From Tetracladium setigerum (taxonomy: Eukaryota; Ascomycota; Leotiomycetes; Helotiales): a stretch of DNA of 64,000 bases. The stretch lies in the NCBI GenBank assembly GCA_031472005.1, contig PZJY01000013.1, positions 248,001-312,000 on the forward strand. Reading direction: 5' to 3'. The translations under genes and the position numbers were made by a program. The notes beneath the pieces were generated by a model, which was not told where the DNA came from, ran no database searches, and saw only the letters and a program-made list of their open reading frames with translations. Below, one piece after another: positions 55,657 through 64,000 of the stretch (the first letter of the stretch is position 1; every line of letters starts with the position of its first letter).

Positions 55657-56220
55657 GCAAGGCACCACATCTGTTGGACGATTCGGGAGAATGATAGAGC
55701 GTAGTTGATGCTTGTAGCCTTGAAGTAGTTGACCAATTCATTACTATTGTTCTTTGCCTACCCACCATTTGCAAAAGTCATTCAGCACTATTGGAAAATA
55801 AGTTATTGTGGTTTGCGGACTTTAGAAGGGTAGTGCATGACGCCGTGGTTCTAATATTCTCTTTATGATCCCTTGCAATCTCAATTCACGAAGACCCTTA
55901 GCTTGCAATCCACACCTCCCGTGGCGATAACGCAGCGGACCTGCACATCAGGGGTACTTGTTCTGCTCCCCTTGCTCTTCGGTGTCCCATTGCTTTTGCT
56001 ATTCTGCCCCTTAATAACGCCGCCGTAAAGCGTAGGTACATCCTTGACAGACAGGTGATAAACTGTTCATGCGCATCGCACCCAGTTGCCATGGCCTACC
56101 AGTATCCTAAGACAAGTTCCGTAACATCCCAGAGTTTAATTGTCAAGGGTGCAAGATACTGATATGAGGTTGGTGGAGTAAGTGCGCAGCATTCGTTACA
56201 GTGCGTGTTCCTAACCATTG
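55657..56220. other. Intergenic region, nothing recognised
   Basis: No supported gene or repeat. Confidence 0.5.
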
Positions 56221-56490
56221 TCAGCTTGCTGGATTCGATACGGAGATATCCCATAACCGAGCGGTCATGTCATCTCCTGTCGAGAGGAGGAAACGTTCGT
56301 CGAGCGAGGGGTAAATATCTCGTGCCCAGCCCAGCCCGCGTGGCCTTGTAGTGTCTTCACGCAATAACCCAGTGGTGACGTCCCATAGGGAGGAAGTTGC
56401 GTGTCGCATTATCGAGCTCTGATTGCAATGCTGCGTTTCGGGACTCGTCGCATTCGCTGAGAAATCGTTGGAAATGTGTGCTACCGACAA
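56221..56490 (-). pseudogene. WD40-repeat fragment
   Basis: Minus-strand frame with SLWDVTTGLL and, one repeat-length later, ERFLLSTGDDMTARLWDIS, the two ends of WD40 blades. Only about one blade is present and no start exon is seen, so it is a fragment, perhaps of an NLR or WD40 protein. Confidence 0.4.
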
Positions 56491-56700
56491 ATTTTACAGG
56501 GAGTTCTACCACAAGACCGGTTGGGTTCAAGTGGTCAGCGAAGGAAGTCACGCACACAGAACTTCCTCGCGAAGATACACTCGCTGATATCCTCAGTACC
56601 CTCTTCGGCACCGCATATACAGTATGAATTACAGAGATCATGATGTGAGTGTTGCCATGCTTGCATTAAAAGAATATATCATGACTCATTTATTTTAGTT

Positions 56701-56973
56701 CTATGCTTTCGCGATGCACTTGATAACTCTTGGATGGTTGCCGAGATGAACATAAACCTCGCCTTCTCTTTGAATTGATTTGTTAGCGAGATCCAGATCA
56801 TCGGAATCTGGGGTAGGAACTTTGCGAACTTTTTCTTCGTCGTAGCGGTAAACACGAGCGAAAACGCCGACTCCAATAAGATCGTGTTTGTCCAGATGAG
56901 ATTGAGCAGCTTCTGCGATTTGTAGCTCCCGCAGATCTAAATCATTGAATTCTGCCTGGAGGACATCTGCCAT
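56701..56973 (-). pseudogene. Protein kinase N-lobe fragment
   Basis: 90 codons from ATG 56973 (MADVLQAEFNDLDLREL) to a stop at 56701: LIGVGVFARVYRYDEEKVRK (glycine loop), then LANKSIQREGEVYVHLGNHP (alpha-C helix with Glu) and RVIKCIAKA. No catalytic loop, DFG or C-lobe follows. A truncated copy of the accessory kinase family common in these fungi. Confidence 0.6.
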
Positions 56974-57719
56974 GTTTAGGAGGCATGCACAAGGCGAGTT
57001 ATTGGTATTGTCGTAACGCAATTGATCTTGTGAGACAAATTGTGATGATTGTGGAGGACGGATCGCCAGCTCTCGAAATATAGCTGGGTATCATCACGTG
57101 ATATATGGGGTTTGAACTTATCTTCTTTAGGCTTAGGGCACAAACTTGACCTCTCCTCTTGAGCCGCACGTTCATTGACATTCCTGGTATCATTATATTG
57201 TACAGTTTCCAAATCCCTTTGCAGCTATCCCCAAAAGAAAGCCTCACAATACCGGTAGCCAGGCCTCACATCACCCTATGAATTTACAAGCGACTCCTTC
57301 TCCAAAAGTATATCCATACGATTCCAAAGTCAGATTAAAAAGAGCACCACAGGCCCCTTGCTTCCCAAGTAGCTCACATCCTTTATCAGGGTCTTCGGCG
57401 AGTTGACGTAACATCAGTTTCGCGAGAGACTTCCGCTATAATGTGCGATGATATTTGGGCAAGTCTCGGTATTCTCAGTCAAGACGTTTGCGCACAAGCA
57501 AGCATTTCCCCAGCCAAGCAGCCCCTTCGCGTCTACCAGGGTTTTCAGAGAGTGGGGGCGGAGGTGGGTGTGGAGGAGTATCCGGCATGAGCAAAAACGA
57601 CAAGAAAGCACAGCTTCTCCTGAGCTCTTGAGTTCCTTGTAGCAACCATACTCCCTGCAATGCTAATATACAAGCCCTTGGCCAATGCATTTCCATTCCT
57701 CAAATGTCTGCGTGCCTCA
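56974..57719. other. Intergenic region, nothing recognised
   Basis: Overlapping short frames only. Confidence 0.45.
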
Positions 57720-58892
57720 TTATTGCTGCAGTCTTCTTATCATTTGTGGTCTCGTTAACCATGGTACTGCAAATACGAAGAATGTACAAACAAGGATGCG
57801 GAAAGACTGAAGGTAATTCGGTGACGAGACACTACTCGCTATCCAACTCCTCCGCAAAGTCAAACTCAACAGGATGGCTTCTTTTCTCGGCTTTTTCGAT
57901 ACCCTCGTCCCAACCCGTTCAGAGACAGGAGTATGCGGGGTGACATCTCGAGAAGAGACGCGGCTTGGTTGACTGCCAACCTCCTCCAGTAGAGATTCGG
58001 CATCCTGACTTGAATATCCAGAGAGTTGATAGCTTTCCAGCCCCTGTGAGAGTACTGATTCACCTACCTCGAAATCTATATCGGGTGGCAAGCTATCAAT
58101 AACTGACAGATTCTTTTCAAATGAGTCGGCATCCATAGATCATAGACATTTCTAGTGAACTTGTACGCCGTCCATTTCTCTTTGCCATCCAACGCCGAGA
58201 AGCTGAACTGATGGATCGGGTGGCGGTAGAAGGTGGTCTCTTCCCCGTTAATCACAGGATAATGACCATAGATCCTCACCGTCCGGTGATCGTGTGAGAT
58301 AGAGAAAGTGAGGATTTCCCGATGGAGTTCCTTCTCGCTTTTCCCTAGCTTGAAGAGTTCGACGATACCCTCACTGCTACTGTCATGCTGTGGGCATTCT
58401 GTCGGTCTGCAACATCAAGCGCCGCCGCACCGCACTTTACTTCACAGGTGAGGAAAGGGAAGTACATCTGCCAGGTGGCCATGAAATGGGAGGTGAAGGT
58501 ATCGGTGACCTCCCCAACAAAAGGCTTAAGCATTTCATGTTGATCGTCCGTGAACGCAGATCGTCCGAACCCCACAGAATAATCAGGTTGTGGACGAGGA
58601 CCGTAGAAAGGTATGGCGCTATTCCAACCTTCATTGACACTTTCAATTAAAGGACCAAGATGAGTGGCACCATATGTGGCAAGGGTTTCCGCGGAAGGAA
58701 CAAACAATCGAGTGATATCTTGAACTTATGAGATAAGTGTAGTCGTTCCTTCTTGATTCCTTGAGGCCACTTTCCTTTTGATGATCAGTCCAAGTGCGCA
58801 GTAACAGGGCCGAATGGCTTACCTTGGTCTTCTTGCAGTAAAGGGTGCTGCCCAACCTTTTGGGTGTTTGATTTTGCTTGACGGGGGGCCAT
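57720..58892 (-). CDS. DUF7924-type accessory protein, two frame breaks
   Basis: The C-terminal domain is read in three consecutive frames: LFVPSAETLATYGATHLGPL ... FYGPRPQPDYSVGFGRSAFT ... TWQMYFPFLTCEVKCGAAAL ... DVADRQNAHSMTVAVR (58735-58380); then ELHREILTFSISHDHRTVRI ... YGHYPVINGEETTFYRHPI ... LDGKEKWTAYKFTRNVYDLW (58367-58110); then SVIDSLPPDIDFEV and a Ser-rich tail to 57720. Each change requires one extra base (at the GGG/CCC run 58368-58370 and between 58,101 and 58,125). The motif order matches the fungal DUF7924 family, found in many copies in Pezizomycotina. A possible first exon starts at ATG 58892 (MAPRQAKSNTQKV) with a GTAAGC donor. The conserved Glu/Lys in TCEVK could suggest a PD-(D/E)xK-like fold, but that is speculation. 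Function unknown. Confidence 0.65.
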
Positions 58893-59225
58893 ATCGACTG
58901 GAAAGAGGAGGGGTATCAGATGAATTTAGATGGCGGAAGAATGAGATGCAGGACAGGATGAAGGGTGGAGATGAGTGCGCTAATATCTCGCTGCGGCAAC
59001 TATTCCCATCTGAGACTAGAAAATGGCAGAAGTCGAGTAGGATCGGGTCAGTATCGGTGCTGGGAATGCCGACTTGCGGATGAGGATCGCAAGAGGGTGA
59101 CTTTGGGATGTCATTTGAGGCTGTGCCGGATTTAGATTAGTTTGCAACCGATGACCATCCGTCAACCAATTTGCAGCCTGATCCGAAAGGCGCTTCATGT
59201 AATGGAGTGCCACCGCGAAAGACTA
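58893..59225. other. Intergenic region between DUF7924 and DUF3435 genes
   Basis: Divergent arrangement; shared upstream region. Nothing recognised. Confidence 0.4.
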
Positions 59226-60589
59226 CAAAACGTTCCTTGTCTGGCGAAGGAAGAATTCGCGTATTAAGAAGCAGTCAAGCATGTCCACGTGCTGGCACGT
59301 AATCAGCATGAACTACCAACGTACAGCCCAGCGCTACATGGATGAGGGGATCTTGCTAGACATCCGTAATGTTTGTCTGCTACCTATCCATTTCTTACTC
59401 GGTTAATAGTGCTGATAAACTTATAGTGGATTCCTACACTCGATCTCGATGATTCAGAAGGCGAGAAGTCTGCCCTATATATGGAGGATTTATGTGTTCT
59501 TCAAAATAGTCTTTAGGTCCGTGATCAAGAGGTATTTCCTCATAAGCGACTCCGAGTACAGGAGTCTCTAATAAACATTCTCGCTGGCTATACGTCCACG
59601 AGGCCTACGGCCTTAGTCGGGAAGATACCCCTCTTATACGAAGATATTGAGTTTTAAGTCTTCCCTCCCCGGAAAAAGGACGACGGCCTGCTATACGGCT
59701 CATCCTTAACCTTTAACACATCAAGCGGTCAGGTGGAAAGAAGAAGCCGTAAGTGTAACTATTTATCTGCTTTCTAAGAGCTTACCTAAAGTGTTTAACC
59801 TAAGATAGGAAGAAGTTCACGTTCCGCGATAATGACAACATAATTTACTGCCCGATCATATTTATTATGGCTTTAGCTATTACGGACACCGCATTTAAGA
59901 ATAAATTCACATCATTACGATAGATCTATAATCTTATTATTCCAAATGGAACAAATCGTATTCGTTTGAAATGGGACGACGACTAGGCAAAACGACCTAT
60001 TTTCCGTGATGTCGAGCATACGCCAACTAGAGTCTATATATCGAAGAAGAAGTCATTCCCATACGCAAAGCACCGGTACTACTTCATCCGTCTTGGCCGC
60101 ACTTGTCGTTTCAGGAAACGGCTCCGATGGTATGACATACGAAGAGGATCTGGGAAACGATTAAATGGTGAGAACGATCTTCTGCGTGATCCTTGTCGGA
60201 TATACATTTACTAAATGTGAAATCAAATAGAGGAAGTAACCCCTGAAGAGAGGAGACATGTCATGGGAAACAGTGGGGACGTATATGAACGACATTACAT
60301 GCCATCGTTCATTGACGCTGACTGTCAAGCCATTTACCTCGGAACTGCTCGTCGCGAAGATCTTATTCGAAAGGTCGGAGATATTGGAATCAATGTTACA
60401 GAGATGCAAATGGTGCTCGAAGCCCTCCTTAAGGGCTCGCTAATGGCTGTTCAAGAAAGTTTATCGGCTCACAATAAGTCTGGACCAAAAGGATCTCCAG
60501 ATATCATCCGTCATGACTTTCCAGGCAACTTGAGGGGAATAAATTGCGATTCCCATGCTTATAATTTTGGCGAAGATCAGGACAAATGA
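59226..60589 (+). pseudogene. DUF3435 tyrosine recombinase (Starship-captain/crypton-like superfamily), RIP-inactivated
   Basis: Four exons can be read: about 59226-59370 (SMSTCWHVISMNYQRTAQRY, core-binding part), 59427-59748, 59809-60167 and 60231-60589, with GT-AG introns of 56, 60 and 63 nt that keep the family sequence continuous. Landmarks: LRVQESLINILAGYTSTRPT, LLYEDIEF, HIKRSGGKKKP, KKFTFRDNDNIIYCPIIF, IFRDVEHTPTRVYISKKKSF, KHRYYFIRLGRTC, WYDIRRGSGKRLN (catalytic Arg region), EERRHVMGNSGDVYERHYMP (usual GH is GN; Tyr present) and IDADCQAIYLGTARREDLIR. Nonsense codons replace Trp in NSL*VRDQ, Gln in EF*VFPP, Gln in SLR*IYN and Trp in DDD*AKRP, plus one in NL*HIK; all fit C-to-T or G-to-A. 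One base is missing in A5 at 59673-59677. Dead as sequenced. Confidence 0.8.
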
Positions 60590-60775
60590 ATCGCCTTGGG
60601 AAAAAGATTATTTTCGTGATAGCAGGAGTCCAGTTACAGATGCTAGGAGAGGGACCGTGTAAACCTTAGTTATAAGGTTGCTTCCAAGTAACTTGTATTG
60701 GAGAGATCAAAGCTGTAATTAAATTTTTGAGATAAGGCGGTACGGTGTGAGCGCTAATAATCCCGCTTATTCGTA
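60590..60775. other. Short spacer before the minisatellite
   Basis: Nothing recognised. Confidence 0.4.
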
Positions 60776-61045
60776 GTGCTTCCCTCTGATATGATTCTCT
60801 CTGATGTGCTTCTCTCTGATATCCTTCCCTCTGATGTGCTTCCCTCTGATATCCTTCCCTCTGATATGCTTCCCTCTGATATGATCCCCTCTGATGTGCT
60901 TCTCTCTGATGTGCTTCCCTCTGATATGATCTCCTCTGATATTCTTCCCTCTGATATGCTTCCCTCTGATATGCTTCCCTCTGATGTGCTTCCCTCTGAT
61001 GTGCTTCTCTCTGATGTGCTTCCCTTTGATGTGCTCCCCCCTAGC
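60776..61045. repeat. 15-bp coding-capable minisatellite
   Basis: About 18 tandem units of CTTCCCTCTGATRTG with variation mainly at R and at C/T in CTTCYCTC. Unit length is divisible by three and no frame on either strand contains a stop, so three frames stay open across it (for example LPSDM/LPSDV repeats on plus, EGSIS/EGSTS or RGKHI repeats on minus). A minus-strand frame 61206-60754 includes it but has no other support. Confidence 0.9.
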
Positions 61046-61733
61046 GTACCTGACGTGCTTCCCCCTGATACGCACATCGGAAGTAAGACTGCACAGGGAT
61101 CACATTCGATGCACTGGTTTTCAAGGCTGTGAGAGATTAGTTGATTGTATAGCGAAAGGGTGAGGCTCCCTACGTGAGCATTACCTCCGGTGGAGCTGAG
61201 CAACAATTAGTCGCAACATCGTATGAGGAACAGCGATTCAAAACGCGATATTTTACGTGGAGGAGGCATGAAGTCGGGCGGTAGTAATGGCACATAATGT
61301 ATGTAGATGGATCGAACGTTGTCATTTGACAAATTGATGAGGTCGTGAATGGAAGCAAAGCTTGGAGGTGGAGTCGTTCAAAGGTGCCAAGGTTATGATG
61401 TGGCTTGGTCAGCCATTTTACATATAGAACGCCACAGCCAAAGGCGAAGACAAATGCTAATTCATTTGGTTAGGATACTTTTCATTTTTGTACCTGCGCT
61501 CCAACGAGTGATGTGGGTGCAACAAGATCAACCCAATTCTTCGACACTTTGAAAAAAAAAAGCCTGTTTATGGGCTATGAAACGACGATTGTAATTTTCT
61601 GAAGTAGCAGGCGAAAAGATGTGACATGAAGTGATTGAGGTGCTACAAAGAAATCAAAAGCACTACCTGCACGAACGAAATCCACCAGATGCATGACAAT
61701 ATCCCGAGAGACCGAGTCCATCGTGTGCCTCGT
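61046..61733. other. Intergenic region, nothing recognised
   Basis: No supported gene; an A9 run at about 61,552-61,560. Confidence 0.45.
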
Positions 61734-62360
61734 TCAAGACTTCCACCAACAAAACATATTCTCTGGAGTGATGTTGGTCCGAATATCATAATGTTGCATG
61801 TCTACCAGATATATTCGAACAGCATGCAGGTTGTAAAAATTGGGATTGTGTCCAACTTTCCGACATTCCATGTATACATCGTTGCAACCTCGAAAGACAA
61901 AGAATGGTTGGTAAATTCCCCAATCCCCCTTTCTCTTGACAGAAATCTCTTGATTCAAGCAGCGAAAAGCTGTATAAGCTTGTGCGTTATGCGAGAATTT
62001 CCAATTCATATTCGTATTTTGTCGATCGTAGTACTTGGCAGACCAGGAACCCAGGAATTCGAAAGCTCCAAGACAGAACATTCCTGCCAGCCTTTGCCGT
62101 TTGGCCTTCTCAGGTTCTTTTGCGTAAAACGCTGCCAACCCTAAGGTATTCCAGAAGTCGAATTGGGCAAGGGGCTGAGCTTCCCACTTGAACAGATCTC
62201 GTTGAATATCTGTGTCCAGTATGACAGCAGGAGTGAGGTCTTCTTCAATGAACATGTGCACACCAAGCTCGTTAAGGCCGTAAGAATGAGATGAAGTTGT
62301 TGGGAAGCAGGATTCTCGTGTTCCTGGGGTAATACGCCGAGGTTGAGAGATTTCCGACAT
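61734..62360 (-). CDS. Hypothetical protein, about 208 residues
   Basis: Single open frame from ATG 62360 (MSEISQPRRITPGTRESCF) with even, protein-like composition: LGVHMFIEEDLTPAVILDTD, FDFWNTLGLAAFYAKEPEKA, GMFCLGAFEFLGSWSAKYYD, YQPFFVFRGCNDVYMECRKV. Rich in aromatic residues, no signal peptide, one weak hydrophobic segment. It may continue past 61734 through an intron. No family recognised. Confidence 0.5.
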   Translation of the reverse strand: MSEISQPRRITPGTRESCFPTTSSHSYGLNELGVHMFIEEDLTPAVILDTDIQRDLFKWEAQPLAQFDFWNTLGLAAFYAKEPEKAKRQRLAGMFCLGAFEFLGSWSAKYYDRQNTNMNWKFSHNAQAYTAFRCLNQEISVKRKGDWGIYQPFFVFRGCNDVYMECRKVGHNPNFYNLHAVRIYLVDMQHYDIRTNITPENMFCWWKS

Positions 62361-63279
62361 GGTTGATGTTCACTTTGCCGCCTGCAGATAGATATACTGC
62401 GATGACTTGGTGTGCGGGAAGTAGCCTTGAAAGAGTAGTCTGAGGCAATGTTGACTTAGATGTGATTGAATACAGTGCTGTTGGCGGACGGTTGTGATGT
62501 ACGTAGTTGAGTGTTGAAGTGACAGACGAGACAGCAAAGCAGGACAGAAAGGCTTCATATATGCTGGCAGCATCTCTACGCTGTAAGAATGGCGGTAAGG
62601 CTAGGCGGACCGCTCAGACATTTTTACGGGTCCTCGGCGTGTGATGGGTTGGCTGGGCGAAAGCAGCATGTTGCAGGAGATGAAAGGGCTACCCACTTCG
62701 CTCTCATCCGCATTGTGGGCAGAAGACAGGGTATTCATGCAAGCGCCCTCGAACAAAAGTTTTGGAGAAGTGAGATGAGGGCGAGGGTAAAGAGGGCACC
62801 ATGCAGCGGGCAAGATCTAGGGGATGTATATAACAGTCCAATTGCTAGTCTCTAGCCGACCCACAAACTGGCGGCACCGAGATGGTAACACGTCCAAAGA
62901 CCAAGAACTTTAAATAAATATCAACCCAAGCCAATACAAAGACAAAGATATGGCGGGGCTTCTCTAAATGATAACACTCAATCAAGTTCCCTGCCTAAGA
63001 AATGCAGAGCAATGCTCCTGAGCCAACGAGGTCAGTTTTCAAGAAACGATGATCACCCACAGTCACGCACTACCTCGATCGAAGCTCAACTGGCACCTCA
63101 ACCGCGAATTATAGGCAAGAATTGATTGGAGTTAGGATTATTCCATATGAACGGGGCAGGAAGTTGGTGCCAAATGCAATTGTTTTTCTTATTGTTCTAG
63201 TCTAGTCCTGTCCTCCCCATCCCCAAAAACCATATCCAGATTTCCCCCAATAGATTTCAAGCAATAATCTCCTTAACAT
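62361..63279. other. Intergenic region, nothing recognised
   Basis: Between two minus-strand genes; should contain the promoter of the 62.4-kb gene and the 3' UTR of the amidase-like gene. Confidence 0.5.
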
Positions 63280-64000
63280 TTACGAGAATGACTGAGTGCG
63301 TTGGTGTCGGTGGTCGATGTGATTCTTCGCGGACAACTTGGATTTTCGGGTGTTGCTCTGTAAACAGAGTTGTTGGCCGAAATCTTGATTTCTTCTCGTA
63401 GCTTCCATGATATAGATGATATCAGAAGGAGCTGTGTTGGGGAGAGGAGTGTCGGGGAGAGCTAAAGCCAGGACTCCCTCGTCCTCTTTGTTGACACACT
63501 GATATCTACCGCCTCCAGTGTTAATGCTTCGCACTGATCTACGAGAGTGCTTGCATGTCGTGATTTTGATGAATCTCGAAGCAAATGGTGAACTGAAACT
63601 AACGTCAACCGTGGTGGACACTCTGTATCGACAACAAGAAGCTTCGTCTCACCACGGCCGAGAAAGTCGTAGATTTTGACTTCACCAGCCTGATATCCTA
63701 GGACAACACTTGAACCAGCATAAACGACTTCGCCTTCAGCCCCACATCTATTCACGAGTACAACAATAATCTCGTATTCGGTTTCAGCTCTCAATAAAGG
63801 CTCAAGTCGGGAAATCCAATACTGTAGAATGTCCAGATCAGGCTCATTCGGTCGTTGGCTACAAGATCTGGCATTCTCAGGTGTAAGACAAGCCATAGGA
63901 AGAAGTACAAGGTTGACTTCCTGGTGTAGGATGTGATATGCAAACTCCTGGGCCTGCCAGGAATTCCAAAGTTTGTAGGGGCTGCTCAAAATTAGTACGA
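63280..64000 (-). CDS. Protein N-terminal amidase-like CN hydrolase, C-terminal exons only
   Basis: At the right edge an intron with TACTAATT branch and GCAG acceptor ends at 63982. The exon from 63981 reads PYKLWNSWQAQEFAYHILHQ, EVNLVLLPMACLTPENARSC, YWISRLEPLLRAETEYEIIV, AGSSVVLGYQAGEVKIYDFL and GRGETKLLVVDTE. This matches the part of the nitrilase fold after the catalytic Cys in Nta1-type N-terminal Asn/Gln amidases (their usual sequence there is GICMDxNPY). The active-site residues lie outside the window. A further exon from about 63,560 to 63,280 (SINTGGGRYQCVNKEDEGVL, LALPDTPLPNTAPSD) forms the C-terminus; the junction between them is uncertain. Such enzymes start the Arg/N-end degradation pathway. 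Confidence 0.65.

Noticed and set aside
56357..56641. 94-codon minus-strand frame as continuation of the kinase N-lobe fragment
   Set aside because: It shows no catalytic loop, DFG or C-lobe features and is not in a spliceable relation to the fragment.
60754..61206. 150-codon minus frame through the minisatellite as a Ser/Glu repeat protein
   Set aside because: All frames are open through a 15-bp repeat without stops, so openness carries no information; no signal peptide or conserved flank was seen.
1..64000. CRISPR arrays, tRNA or rRNA genes
   Set aside because: No regularly spaced direct repeats with unique spacers, no recognisable tRNA cloverleaf with A and B boxes, and no rRNA segments were noticed; a tRNA scan was not possible here.

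Overview
The window is nuclear DNA of a filamentous ascomycete, most likely a member of the Leotiomycetes. The basis is: many short (44-96 nt) GT-AG introns with CTAAC/CTAAT-type branch sites, a HET-domain NLR, DUF7924 and FHA-kinase accessory families, and decayed repeats whose stop codons look like repeat-induced point mutation (RIP: CAA/CAG/CGA to TAA/TAG/TGA and TGG to TAG). The genus cannot be fixed from sequence alone.

Layout. 0-12 kb is mostly ordinary gene space: a conserved fungal membrane protein running off the left edge, a quinone-oxidoreductase-like MDR enzyme, a PNPOx-fold flavoprotein, a cystathionine gamma-synthase-like PLP enzyme and a Cys-rich RING-like protein. 13.7-19.1 kb holds a complete HET-NB-ARC-TPR NLR and a flavin monooxygenase. 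20.2-22.5 kb is an AT-rich, RIP-destroyed gag-protease part of an LTR retroelement, followed by gene relics and a decayed Myb/SANT-like gene to 26.1 kb. 26.3-35.6 kb carries a small membrane protein, a striking sirtuin-Ulp1 (C48) fusion, a ferric reductase, a Tc1/mariner-type MITE, a coiled-coil protein with a long E/D/K tract and a secreted Ser/Thr-rich protein. 37.6-44.4 kb holds two secreted carbohydrate-active enzymes (GH18 chitinase, GH64 beta-1,3-glucanase) flanking MITE copies and an F-box gene. 44.8-62 kb is accessory and decaying: a coiled-coil gene, two more copies of the Myb-like family, a dead FAD amine-oxidase-like gene, an FHA-kinase, kinase and WD40 fragments, a DUF7924 gene, a RIP-killed DUF3435 tyrosine recombinase (the superfamily that includes Starship captains) and a 15-bp minisatellite. 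The right edge has the C-terminal exons of a protein N-terminal amidase-like CN hydrolase.

How the genes fit together. The two glycan hydrolases plus the secreted Ser/Thr-rich protein suggest wall remodelling or fungal-fungal/plant interaction, and the NLR suggests non-self recognition. The sirtuin-Ulp1 fusion joins lysine deacylation to SUMO/ubiquitin-like removal in one polypeptide and is the best candidate for a little-described system. A cross-cutting observation is that ten otherwise good reading frames are each broken by an apparent single missing base, always in the same direction and often in short homopolymers. This looks like uncorrected consensus error and means several genes listed here as frameshifted may be intact in the organism.
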